Shown one piece after another: positions 1-10,300 of a stretch of DNA of 64,000 nt (its first letter is position 1; each line of letters begins with the position of its first letter). The stretch covers positions 118,964-182,963 of the forward strand of contig MEHQ01000337.1 of NCBI GenBank assembly GCA_008828725.1. The letters are read 5' to 3'. The notes beneath the pieces were generated by a model. It made no database searches. It worked only from the letters and a program-made list of their open reading frames with translations, and had not been told where the DNA came from. Source of the stretch: Saccharina japonica. Lineage: Eukaryota; Sar; Phaeophyceae; Laminariales; Laminariaceae. A program made the translations under genes and the position numbers.

Positions 1-877
1 TGGTGCTCTGCAGCAACAACATTATCGTACCAATATAAATGGGTGGAAAAATGGATACTGTAATCGTAATATAAATGAATAAATGGATTTTGTAATAATG
101 TTACTGCGCGACGCCGCTTTACCACTAACACAGGTAACACATGTTAGATGACGGGAAGATCCAAAGGTTAACGTAGTAACATTACGTTGGAATGACTACG
201 GCCTCAACGGTAATCCAGTAGCATAATGTTAGGCCCGGATTCATTATTATGATAACGCAGAACAGTACGAAATGAAATGTTAAACCCAGATATTCAGTGA
301 CGGTAGCACCGTAACATAATGTTAGAGAGGCTTCCACTTTTAGGCTAACATCCTAACATAATGTTATGTATCGGCCGGCCCAGACTGTATCGTATCTAGC
401 GTAGGATAACTGTTAGGTTATCTGATCCTAAGGGGCAATAAGACGGGAGGTCCAAATAACGTACGAAGTGTTATTAATAGCAGCCCTTGCTACTATACGT
501 TATATAATGTTCGTGTCATTTGTAATACACAAGTTTAGGTTTAGTAGGGCTGGCCAGCATGGTAACGTTATGTTAGGGTGTTACATGTAACACTTCTCCA
601 AAGGGTGACATAATGCTAGTGTGTTGTGTCTAACGATGCGTAGACAGCAACATTACGTTATTACGAGCGAATGCGAGTTTTAAATCTTGACCAAGCCTCT
701 CGTGATAGGGACCCCTTGCGAGAAAGCGTCGACCGTTTTTTACTTTATTAAACAGTTGATTCTGTCTGCACTTTTCTGTCGGCACTTTTCCTCAAATTCT
801 TAGATTTTTATTCGTCTACTACGTGGTTATCCAACTTATTATCTTAATTTTATCTGTCTAATTATTTGCACTCTCAC

Positions 878-985
878 TTTAAAAAAAGAAATTTTGGTCG
901 TACACGGGTCTCGAAACCCTGACACTTGTGTTGATAGGCACCTGTGCTACCTGTTACCCTACACGTACAGGTGGGGAGGATATCC
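878..985 (-). other. tRNA-like Pol III promoter remnant
   Basis: On the minus strand there is an A-box-like stretch (GGTAGCACAGGTGCCTA) followed about 35 nt later by a B-box-like GGGTTTCGAGACCC and then a T-rich run that could end Pol III transcription. The arms do not close into a normal cloverleaf and the loop is 8 nt. It is more likely a tRNA-derived SINE or pseudogene than a working tRNA. Confidence 0.25.
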
Positions 986-1029
986 AGTTTTTATTTACTT
1001 CTATAGTACACGTACCGCAACTCTAACGC

Positions 1030-1140
1030 CGAAAAAAACGTGGTCAACACGGTTTCGAACCCGTGATCCTAGTCTGCGCCATCATGCGCGTGTACCGCCT
1101 GAAGGGAGGGCAGAGGGGGTTCTCGGGGCACGTCGTTGGC
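1030..1140 (-). other. Second tRNA-like Pol III promoter remnant
   Basis: Read on the minus strand, a B-box-like CACGGGTTCGAAACCGTG hairpin is followed directly by a TTTTTTT run, the same order as in the remnant just upstream. I could not find a matching acceptor stem. It is probably a tRNA-derived repeat. Confidence 0.25.
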
Positions 1141-2265
1141 GTTTTTTCCTGATGTTTTGCCCACCAATGCACACAAGCTGACGACAGTTACTAATATCCT
1201 GCTGCGCGAGTTCCTAGCGACAGCTATACTATCTTCTTTTTAGTAAATCTGCAGATATCGGTATGAGCATGTTAGAGTGATAACATATATACATGTGTTT
1301 GTCAAAGCCTAACATTGTATTGCAGTGTTAGTTCAAAGACGGGTAACGGTGTAACATACTGTTACTGTTCCACAGCTGGACGAGATCAAGCAGAAACACA
1401 GCGTTAAGGCGTGTGTATGTTCTTGGGTTTCCAGTTAACACTGTTACCGCGTTACCGTGATTGCTCCTCCAGTGTTGACGCTATGTCAGTGCGTTGCCAC
1501 GTCCCTGTGTTAGACCCCCATAACGTAGATAGGTGCTATCCGAGTGTTACCTTATCCGAGGTGTGCAACATTTTATAGCAACAGTACACACATCGCGTAG
1601 CGTAACACATGACGGTCAACATTCACGATAGGTCTCAGTGAATTTTGTTTTTAATTACTCGTACGTTATTATTACATTGTCTGACTTCTAGATACTGTCT
1701 GTGGTAACATAGTGTTGCTACGATGAACCATAACAACTAAAACCAAATAGTGTCGTAGTATACTAGGGAAATACTTGTAGATCGGTTTTTGTTTGTGCCT
1801 TACTGTAGACTGTAGGTCCTTTCTACTCATGGTCCCCCGCAATAACACGATAGGATTTTGGCCAATAACACGATAGGATATTGGCGGGCGATTGCGTGTT
1901 TGCTGGATTCAGTCCTGGCAACAGTTAGTTACTTTGTTTCTATAGTGTATGGCTCATTGCCAGGAACACATCGTTAGGATGTTAGCCAAAATGCTAATTG
2001 CATAGTAACACACGTTAGGTAAATAACGTACTTGATCGGTAAAACACTTCCTGGTGTGTATTACGTCGTAACATTACGTTAAATGTGTGAGGCCCTATGC
2101 AAACCATGCAGTGGTAACACAAGTTAACATATAGCGTACATGCCCAATCAAACACCAACAATATGTTACTCCTGTTTTGGCGGGGATATTATGACGTATG
2201 TTGTCATCTCCTCCCGGTGATATTGTTATAAGTGTCCCCGAGGGCGAGAAGGGTATATTAAAATC

Positions 2266-2607
2266 CAAAGATGTCGGTTGACGGTCAAGTGTCAAGTTTG
2301 TCAAGCGTCAAGGTTGTCTGTCAAGGCCTTTGGCGTTGTCAAGCCAAAATGTCCCCTATCCCTGGTATAATATTTCCTCCAGAACTCATGTGGAAACCCC
2401 TCGTTTTTCTAGAAGAAAGTCAGATTGACCTGCAGCGTTGTGTACAAAAAAATAAACATATTGAAGTTTTCAGTGATTTTGTACGGCGTTTTTGAAAACC
2501 GGGGATTTTTTTATGTCCCCTGCTTTTTCTTGTCAAGGCTGTCTGTCAAGGTGTTTGGTGAATTGTTGTCTGTCAAGGGGTTCAAAGTCTGACAACCGAC
2601 ATCTTTG
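2266..2607. mobile_element. 342-bp non-autonomous hAT-type element (MITE)
   Basis: The termini are perfect 15-bp inverted repeats, CAAAGATGTCGGTTG on the left and its complement on the right. They are flanked by an exact 8-bp direct duplication TTAAAATC at 2,258-2,265 and 2,608-2,615. Subterminal copies of TGTCAAGG crowd both ends, as transposase-binding repeats do in hAT elements. There is no internal transposase. An 8-bp target duplication plus CA-starting termini points to hAT; the family assignment is inference. Confidence 0.85.
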
Positions 2608-2787
2608 TTAAAATCCAATAAACATTGAGACATCACTCTACTCCGCAACCCTACTTTAGGCGAACCACTATTAATAGTAACACAAGTTACGTACCCAACA
2701 GTCCAAAACGATAACATGCATGTATATACCAGGATTAAATAAAATTAGTGTAAATACGATTATGTTATACCAACGAGAGGCCCATGT

Positions 2788-3110
2788 TATAAGGATCGAT
2801 ATTTTACCCCTATAGTTCAGTAGGTAATACCCTCACATTTGACGTCGTCGAGGACACGGGTTCGAATCTCACTTCGAACGCTTCTTTTATAGAAACGCTT
2901 GCGCGTGCGTCCCTGAAAAGCACGCCTCCCTGGTTCCCTAAGTATTGAAACGGAGCGGGTAGGTCAACGTACGGCCGTATACGGTACCGACGTCCCAAAT
3001 ATCCCGCCGTTCAGAGGGGGGGAGAGTGTTATAAGGATTCCCCTGGGCTGGGTAATTGATCGATATTTTACCCCTATAGCTCAGCAGTTAATACCCTCAC
3101 ACCCAACCGT
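2788..3110 (+). repeat. tRNA-derived SINE-like repeat with duplicated head
   Basis: Two heads of the form CCCCTATAGYTCAGYAGKTAATACCCTCACA lie at about 2,809 and 3,070. The first is followed 45 nt on by a B-box, GGGTTCGAATCTC, the spacing expected of an internal Pol III promoter. The 3' acceptor half of a tRNA is absent. The body between the heads (2,970-3,045) matches sequence at 16,404-16,650 and 21,736-21,982, so this is a dispersed family rather than a chance tRNA-like fold. Confidence 0.5.
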
Positions 3111-3900
3111 CGCTCTGTTAACACATGTGATGTACCCATGAAACCATAGCGGTAACATAGCGACACTAACACTGTGTAAAAGCAATTACAGGTCCAGCCG
3201 TCGCGCAGTAACGTAGTGTTAAGTCCAGTTGCCATTTATGGTATCGTGCTAACGTAGCGTTACAGCCAGATCGTCAATGCGAGTGACATGCTAACATAGT
3301 GGTACACAGCCCTCGGCATTCAAGTAACAAACATAGTGTTACATCGCGACCAGCTCCAAATGTAACTTACACCTAACTTACGGTAAATGATACGTTATCC
3401 GACTTCCAAGACGATTCGAAGGGTGACTCGAATAACGTTCGAATAACATAATAATGTTGCGTAGTGATACGAAAAACACGACGATAATCGACAAGAAGCG
3501 TTATGTTAGGTCGTTATGCCTAACACTACACTGAACTCGGACACAATGTTAGGGTGTTATGTCTAGAGCCTCCTACATAATACCATTATGTTAGGAAGTT
3601 AGCAAATTGGTGGATTGCGATCAAAGTGCATATTACGTTGATAACGTACGAGTCTGAACCAATCCTGACATGGTGTAATGATCTTAGTACACGTACCGGT
3701 CACGGTATGAGACTATGTTACCGTGCCAGTGCCGCCGAGATCGAGAAGAAACATATAGCTATTGCGTTATAAAGTTCGTTGATAACCATCTAACACTATG
3801 TTTCCACGTTAAGCAATTGCTCCCCCGCTGCTAACACTATGTTAGGAGGTGACCCGCCGCTGTGTTAGCTCCCACAACGTAAATACGTGTTGTCCGAGTG
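3111..3900. repeat. Palindrome lattice, continued
   Basis: This stretch shows the same degenerate TAACATA/TGTTA palindromes as positions 1-2,257, for example AACATAGTGTTAC near 3,330 and AACACTATGTTAGG near 3,832. No gene is visible. From 3,901 to 4,210 I see nothing beyond AT-rich DNA. Confidence 0.5.
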
Positions 3901-4210
3901 TCACGTTCTCCGAGGTGTGCAACATAACTACGGTATGCCAGGTCCACCTATCACGAACAGGGGTTCGCGATTCAATAGGGTCACTTTAGGGTTAGGCTCC
4001 GCCTATTGCTGTGTTGAAAAAACCAAGACAACTATTCACACGCCTTTTTTTGTTTCCAACCTGTACCGCTGTACCTGATTGTACATCCACTGCTTTTGTG
4101 CTTCTGTTTTATTTTCGCCAAAAATAATTGTTCAGTGCCGGTAAAAACAAGCACCTCCTGCGGCGATAGACGTCCGATCTCGGCATGTCGAAATGAACAC
4201 TTTCCAAACA

Positions 4211-4219
4211 TATAAAAAG
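4211..4219 (+). promoter_or_regulatory. Possible TATA box of the hAT transposase gene
   Basis: TATAAAAAG lies 40-48 bp upstream of the ATG at 4,259 that I propose as the transposase start. Only position and sequence support it. Confidence 0.35.
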
Positions 4220-4258
4220 AAATAATTAAAACAAAAACACTCGTCTGTGGGAGCTGTC

Positions 4259-4303
4259 ATGGAGCAGGGTGCCCGGTCCGGCGGTGCCGCAAGTTTTAGA
4301 CAG
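4259..4303 (+). CDS. hAT transposase, tentative exon 1
   Basis: An ATG opens 15 codons (MEQGARSGGAASFRQ) that end exactly at a CAG|GTAACG donor in phase 0. A TATA-like box lies just upstream. It joins in frame to an acceptor at 4,503. The evidence is positional only, and no BED zinc finger is seen. Confidence 0.35.
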
Positions 4304-7300
4304 GTAACGAGCACGGCTTGTTCCGTCACTTCCCAAACCTAACTACCAGGTATATTTTTAACTCGTGTAAAATAAAGCAATATCGGACACTCGTAGATGA
4401 TATGTTGCTGTACCTTGGTATTGGTATCTGGCAATCTGTCTCTGGTATAACAATGTTAAACTACCAGTACCCGATGTTTTGACCCCGCAGGCGAAAGCAT
4501 CAGGAAGCGAAGTGGGTTCAGGCCAGAAATTCCAAGCTGTGCAAGGACGACTTCGATCGCTACATCCAGGTGCTGTATGTGAAGTCGCACCACGTCTTGG
4601 GTATGGAACCTTTGGACTACATGGAGAACGACGAGCGACGACACACTCTACTCGTTGCTGGCGACGAAGATAACCCGTTCCCTGTCGAGAAGCTCAACTC
4701 CAAGGCGGTGAGCACAACACAGCAGCTGGGCCTCGTTCCGACAAACTTTTTACTCGTACCCCTCTCGGGACTTCAGCGAGGAAAATTCCCGAACCCTAAT
4801 GTCGATTACAGCAAACACCACCCGAACGATCGAGGCATATGGTACCAGTTGACGTCCCAGTTACAATTCAACAAGTCGTACGGCGCGGGCTAATCGTGTC
4901 TCTTCCCGTGGTACTGCTGGGTGCTCGCGGTGCGCGTAGACCGTAGGCAATACCGAGGTCATTATTGTTTTGGTAGATGTTTTGGAGCCCCAAGGATACA
5001 AGGGGCTTCGCTGGTGGCCTGGACAACCGCTGGTGACCGCGCCCCAAACATTATGATTTAGCGTTTTGGCGAAGGATGGAGTGTCAAGAGGTGGGATTGC
5101 TCTACACACAGCACACGCAGAGTCCGAGTATTGGCTTTACAGCAGTAATGATACCTGCGTGTACCGCAGAGTCCGAGTATTGGCTTTACAGCAGTAACGA
5201 TACCTGCGTGTACGCGATCTTCGATGGTTACTTGTCTGGCACGGATGTGACTGCTGCACAGCTACTGCATGCTGCTGTAGCACAGATCTACATGATTTGA
5301 CTTTTACGTGGCCCTGTCCGCGGCACGTGTCGCGGCATGTTGCGAACCGTGCCACGACATTTGGCAGCATGTCGCGAGATGCCGCGATAAGTTGGCGCCG
5401 TCGCGGACTGCGCCACGGTTCTTCCCGTGGCAGTTGCCGTGGCACTCGCCGCGGCATGCCACGGTCAGCGCCAAGGCAACTGCAACTCCCACGGCAAGTG
5501 TCGCGGCAAGTGTCGCGACAGGTTTTGCGTCAAATGTCGCGGCAAGTGTCGCGACTAGTTTCGCGTTGTGTGTCGCGTTGTGTGTAGGGGCGTTAGGGTT
5601 AGGGTTAGGATACTTGCCGAGACACTCGCCGTGGGGCTTGCCGCGACACAAGCCGCGACACCCGCCCCGACACTTGCCGCGGTGCTTGCCGCGACACACG
5701 CCGCGACACACCCCGCGGTGCTTCCCGCGATAGTCGTCGCGGTGCTTTCCGCGGACGTGGCGTTCCGCGACGTGTCGTGGCACTGTTCGCGTCATGTCGC
5801 GGCACGTCGCGGGGTGTCGCGACACGTGATACGATAATTCCCCTTGTGCGGAGTTGAGCTTATCAACCCCGCACAAGTTATCTAACAAGACCGCCAGCCT
5901 TGATGACCGCCAAAACTAAACACGGTACCCTGGTTGTTTAGCTCACGCAGTGAGAGGCATGTTTTACAGCGTCGTCGTCAACCGACGCCAACCCAACTTA
6001 TAAATATATTGTACTTGAGTATATTTATAGGGGGGCGAAGTACATAAGGATGACGTCGCGGCTACACAAGAGGATGGGAAGGAAGTGGTAGACCGTGCGT
6101 GACAAGTTCGCGGCACGACTGCGCAGCAGAAAGCAGGAAACCTACGATCGCGCTGCTTCTCTGAGAGCGATTACTTTGATTTGCCTTATATCCGTGCTAC
6201 GAGAGGGGGAACACTTTTGAAAAAAATAAAAAAACGATCTGAGTTACGGGAGCGCCTTAGCCCAAAATTGTCCCAAATACCATCCTTGTTTGTTTGCAAT
6301 ACGAATTTTTGTATGTGTAGGCCATGGGATACTTCATCCCGTTGCACTTTTAGTTTTGATTAAAATCAGTCTTTTGAGTTACAGTTAGTGTAGGGCTCCT
6401 CGAGTGAGGAGCCTCAAGAAAAGTACTGTATGCAGGTGTACCTCTACCTTAGCCGGTGTGCTTATTCCTCTCTTGTCTTTCTCTCAATTTTTCTTCCTTT
6501 CGTTTGATATGCTTCCTTTTGGTGTGGTGCGCTCCCACAGGTCAAGGACACCATCATTGACATGTACGCTGCCACGAAGGTCGCATTCACCGAAGCCGCG
6601 GCCAAGCTGAAGAGCATTACCCACGGACCATTCCTGCACATCAGCGTCGATCTATGGATGGCCAAGGGCGCTGCCGCGAAGGACAAGTACATCGGTGAGT
6701 ATACACATTAGGGCAGGATCACTCCTTGCCTTGATACTTTGTACCACCCCCTTTACGAAATGACACCCCATTTGACGATGGGGGATGCTTTGCGGGCTAT
6801 TTTCAGGGGGACAAATGTGTTGAACCAGTACCCGAAATCCAAGCGATATGTGACAAATACATCTCCCTTTTTGTTTGTGACACCGCTGTCTAGTGATGGT
6901 GGCTTTGTGCTTGATTTTCGAAACTGTGTCAGCGTTAGTATGCCCCGAATAGCACCGGCTGTGCGGAGCGACACAGCCCCCCCCCGCGGCTGCACGGAAA
7001 TGCCACGCCCCCCTCGCAGAGAAGCCCTCTAATTCCCGGGCGAAATAAAGGGGGGGCGTACACACGTTTTGCTCGCCATAGCCATTTGAACAATTAACAC
7101 TCTTTTATTTCGAGACGGGACACCGTTTCTACTCCAACTAGAGATATCTTCAAGCAGTGAGGATGGATAGATGCCAAAATCGGATACCTGGTACACACGT
7201 TGCATTTGGAGCCAGAAACAGGTACATTATATAATCAAGTGAAAGACGCGCGTCACGAGCCACGCCAGATAAGGTGTGAAGCTGATGTTTTGATATGTTC

Positions 7301-10300
7301 GATGGCTAGTATTCAATTTGCTTGTCCGATGTTCGTTTAAATAACTTGACTACAGCAGTGCACGTTTTTTTTACCGCCGTCGCCATCATTTCTTTTTTGT
7401 TTCGTTCTTCCCCAGGCAGGAGCTTTCGTACCATTTTACATCGTCAAGAAGATTTTACTGAGCCAATCATAGTTCCGTTCACGTTTGTAGTACGTTTGTC
7501 TCCCAAAACGTATGTACTGCGCATATGCCACAGATACAGCAGTTCCCGTATTCACTGCGCATATGCCATATAGACAGCAGTTCCTGGTGAATATGATACC
7601 TGGTACAGTAGTACCCGAAAACAAGTGAACAAATTGCGAAAACAACCAGGCAAAGGACGTCGACCGCAGAATGAATCGTTTAAGTTCATCGTGCAGGCAG
7701 TGTAGTTAGGCATTATAAAACAGCAACAACAGTTGAAGGACAAGAAGAGTAGATGCATGCCGTTGATCCTGGTTCGTTGTGAGCCGACAAAAGGTACGGT
7801 GTGTTTTCGGCCAATTGTAGAGATTCTTACAGATAACTCTTGTTGTTTTACTTGGTTCCAGACTGTATCTGTTTATTTACCCCCAAAACGGACCAGACAT
7901 ACCTGTGTTGTTTGGCGTATTCCCATTTATAATCACCTTGGCCGTAGTCTTTTTTTGTATCCTGCAACTTCCTTTCACCAGCGACCAGGAGGCATGCTAC
8001 GGTAGGGTTTTGTAGGTTTTTGTACCCTGCAACTTCCTTTCACCAGCGACCAGGAGGCATGCTACGGTAGGGCTACACCATGTTTGTTTTTCTTAGGGTG
8101 GTTACTTGAGGAGCTCACATACCTCAACCGAAAACTGAGTTCGGAAAAAAAACTAAAAATGCTACCCGAGGAACAATGCCATGGCCTAACTATCATACAA
8201 TAAACAATATTGCAACACAAGAATGGAAGTCCGACGATTTTCGGTATAGGGCCCGAATTAACGAGTATAAAATAAATTCAATTTGGAAAAAATAAAATTC
8301 ATATTCGCTTTTCATTGGTCAACACACGCACCAGCACCAAATATTATGCCCCAAGATCCTAATCTTTGGTGCTGGTGCGTGTGATGACCAATGAAAAGCG
8401 GATTTGATTTTTTTTTCCAAATTGATTTTTTTTCTTCTTCGTGAAAACGGGCCTTAAGTAGCCCGACCATCCAGGAACTACAATCAGCCAAAACTTGCCA
8501 CCTCTATCGTAGCGCGCGTCACAGCCCCACACCCGTCTTGTCGTTGACGCATGCTGCGGCGCTACGGCAAAGTAGAGGTGCACCATGATTTTTCGGTGGG
8601 TGGTCTCTTGAGGACCTCTATATATCGCACCCGAAAACTGATTTGAAATGAAAGACGCGTGCTACGGTAGAGGTAGCACTTTTTAGCTCAACCGGGTTCT
8701 GAATTTCGGAGCTGCTTAACCCGAAATCGATCTTCCGTTGAAATAATTTTCCTTTTTACGCTGAGGTCATTTTGGCAAATTCGTCGGGTAGCATTTTATT
8801 TTCCTCCCAAAACAGGTTTTGGGCGAGGTACATGGAACTCCTCAAGTGATCACCCTAAGAAAAAACGGGGAGCAACTCTATCGTAGCACCCGTCGAAAGC
8901 AAAACTTGTACACGGTGAGCAATCCCATGTCATCAGTATAAACGTATACATAGTGCAACGCAAAAGTGTTGTTCCGAGCATTTTTGGTTGCTCAGCGAAA
9001 GGCGCGAATATCCCGTGTATATACGGGCATAGCGTCCAGTTAATCTGACTCGAAGCCGTGGCGCCATTCAGAAAACAGAGCTAAAATAGTTGCTGCCCTC
9101 GTCGTGTAGCACCCCTTCATCACACTCTCCGACCCATTTTGTGTTTAATCAGGCTTGCGCGCGTTTTTCATGAAGGAGGATGGCTCCATTATGACACAGC
9201 TGTTGGCGGCGAAGCCGTACCGGCCGGGAAAAGAGGTCACCGATGACGGGGCGGGCGAGTGCATACGTCTGTGGGCTGGCCAGGCCCTGGAAGAGTGGGG
9301 GTTCGGCTGGGAGCACGTGCTAGGAGCGGTGATGGACAGCGGTTTCGAACTTGAATTTGCGTTCGGCAACGCGCCCGGCATTTTTCGGGAGTGGTGCATC
9401 CCGCACCTACTCAATCGCGCGATCATCGACGGGTTCGGCCTCTCGCTGTCTCCCGCGACGTCAAACAATCCAGAATCCCGAGGGCTGTGTGGCGACATGA
9501 GGAAGGACATTGAGCATGTGCACGAGTCCACCAAAGGCAACGTGAGTTTCGGCAACTTCGTAGCTGTTACATTTTGCAAACAAGCTTTTGGCTCCGTGAA
9601 TGATGAATGACGGTGTGTTGTGCCCTGTACACGGGTGTAGTGACTTTGACTATGGTCGAAGAAGTTTGTGTTGCGCCGTCCAAACGTATTGGCTGCAATC
9701 GTATCTTGGAAGCAGGGCTTCCTGGTCAGGATACATGCCAGGAAGAGAGGAGTGTAGCTCAAACCGTCATAGCCAGGTTGTTCCTCCACACTTGCTCGTG
9801 CATCCCTGCCTGTTGCCGTGTCTGGCACTCATCGGTGTCTCCCGCCATTTTTGCTTTCATCCTTCTCATTAGGCGGAGTTCATCGAGATGATCGAGAAGG
9901 TCTCCGAGACAGTGCCAAGAGGTCGATTGACCCAGTCTGTAGCACACCGCTGGGTGAGTGCAGCACAGGCCATGGAGCGCTACCTCGTCTTCTACCCCGA
10001 CCTCATCGCGTTTTCACAGAAGGAGGGGAGACATCTCGCGATGGTAGACAAGCAAGAGGTAGGCCGGAATAGTTTGACGACCTTCTGGTAGATTTTCAAT
10101 GTGCCGAGACTGTTTGATTGCAACATCACTGTCGTTTGTGCGCACACCGATGCCGGAGTCGTAGATATACCCGAAACCAGAGCAGTATTATTGTAAGTAG
10201 CGAATGAAATATTGCTAACTATTTATGAAGAAAGAATTGAAAACATACCACTACTTGAACGGTCCACAATTGGCAGTCAGTAACCACCAAGGATACTTGG

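Larger units (their letters stand above)
1..2257. repeat. Non-coding DNA with a lattice of degenerate TAACATAATGTTA palindromes
   Basis: No convincing gene is visible. What repeats is a short near-palindrome of the form TAACATAATGTTA or a close variant (TAACGTTATGTTA, GTAACATACTGTTAC, TAACATTACGTTA). It recurs every 40-90 bp, for example near 140, 176, 222, 308, 352, 562, 578 and 648, and again from 1,280 to 2,160. The sequence between copies is not obviously repeated, so this is not a simple satellite. A 23-bp tandem pair lies at 1,841-1,886. Function is unknown. The same lattice returns at 3,111-3,900 and inside the tandem duplication (15,470-16,080 and 20,860-21,400). Confidence 0.6.
6695..9152 (+). 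other. Intron of the hAT gene, MITE-filled in its 3' third
   Basis: From 6,695 to about 7,950 I see no gene, only AT-rich DNA. A 65-bp tandem pair lies at 7,953-8,082 (each unit has CCTGCAACTTCCTTTCACCA). From 8,054 onward the intron is a pile of family A MITE copies inserted in one another. Confidence 0.6.

Noticed and set aside
5304..5888. Minus-strand frame of 194 codons rich in Cys, Gly and Arg
   Set aside because: It is a by-product of the GC-rich minisatellite; other frames on both strands are equally open.
9145..9828. Long minus-strand frame of 227 codons
   Set aside because: It lies opposite the hAT exon that carries the catalytic Asp and CxxH motif; its translation has no recognisable domain.
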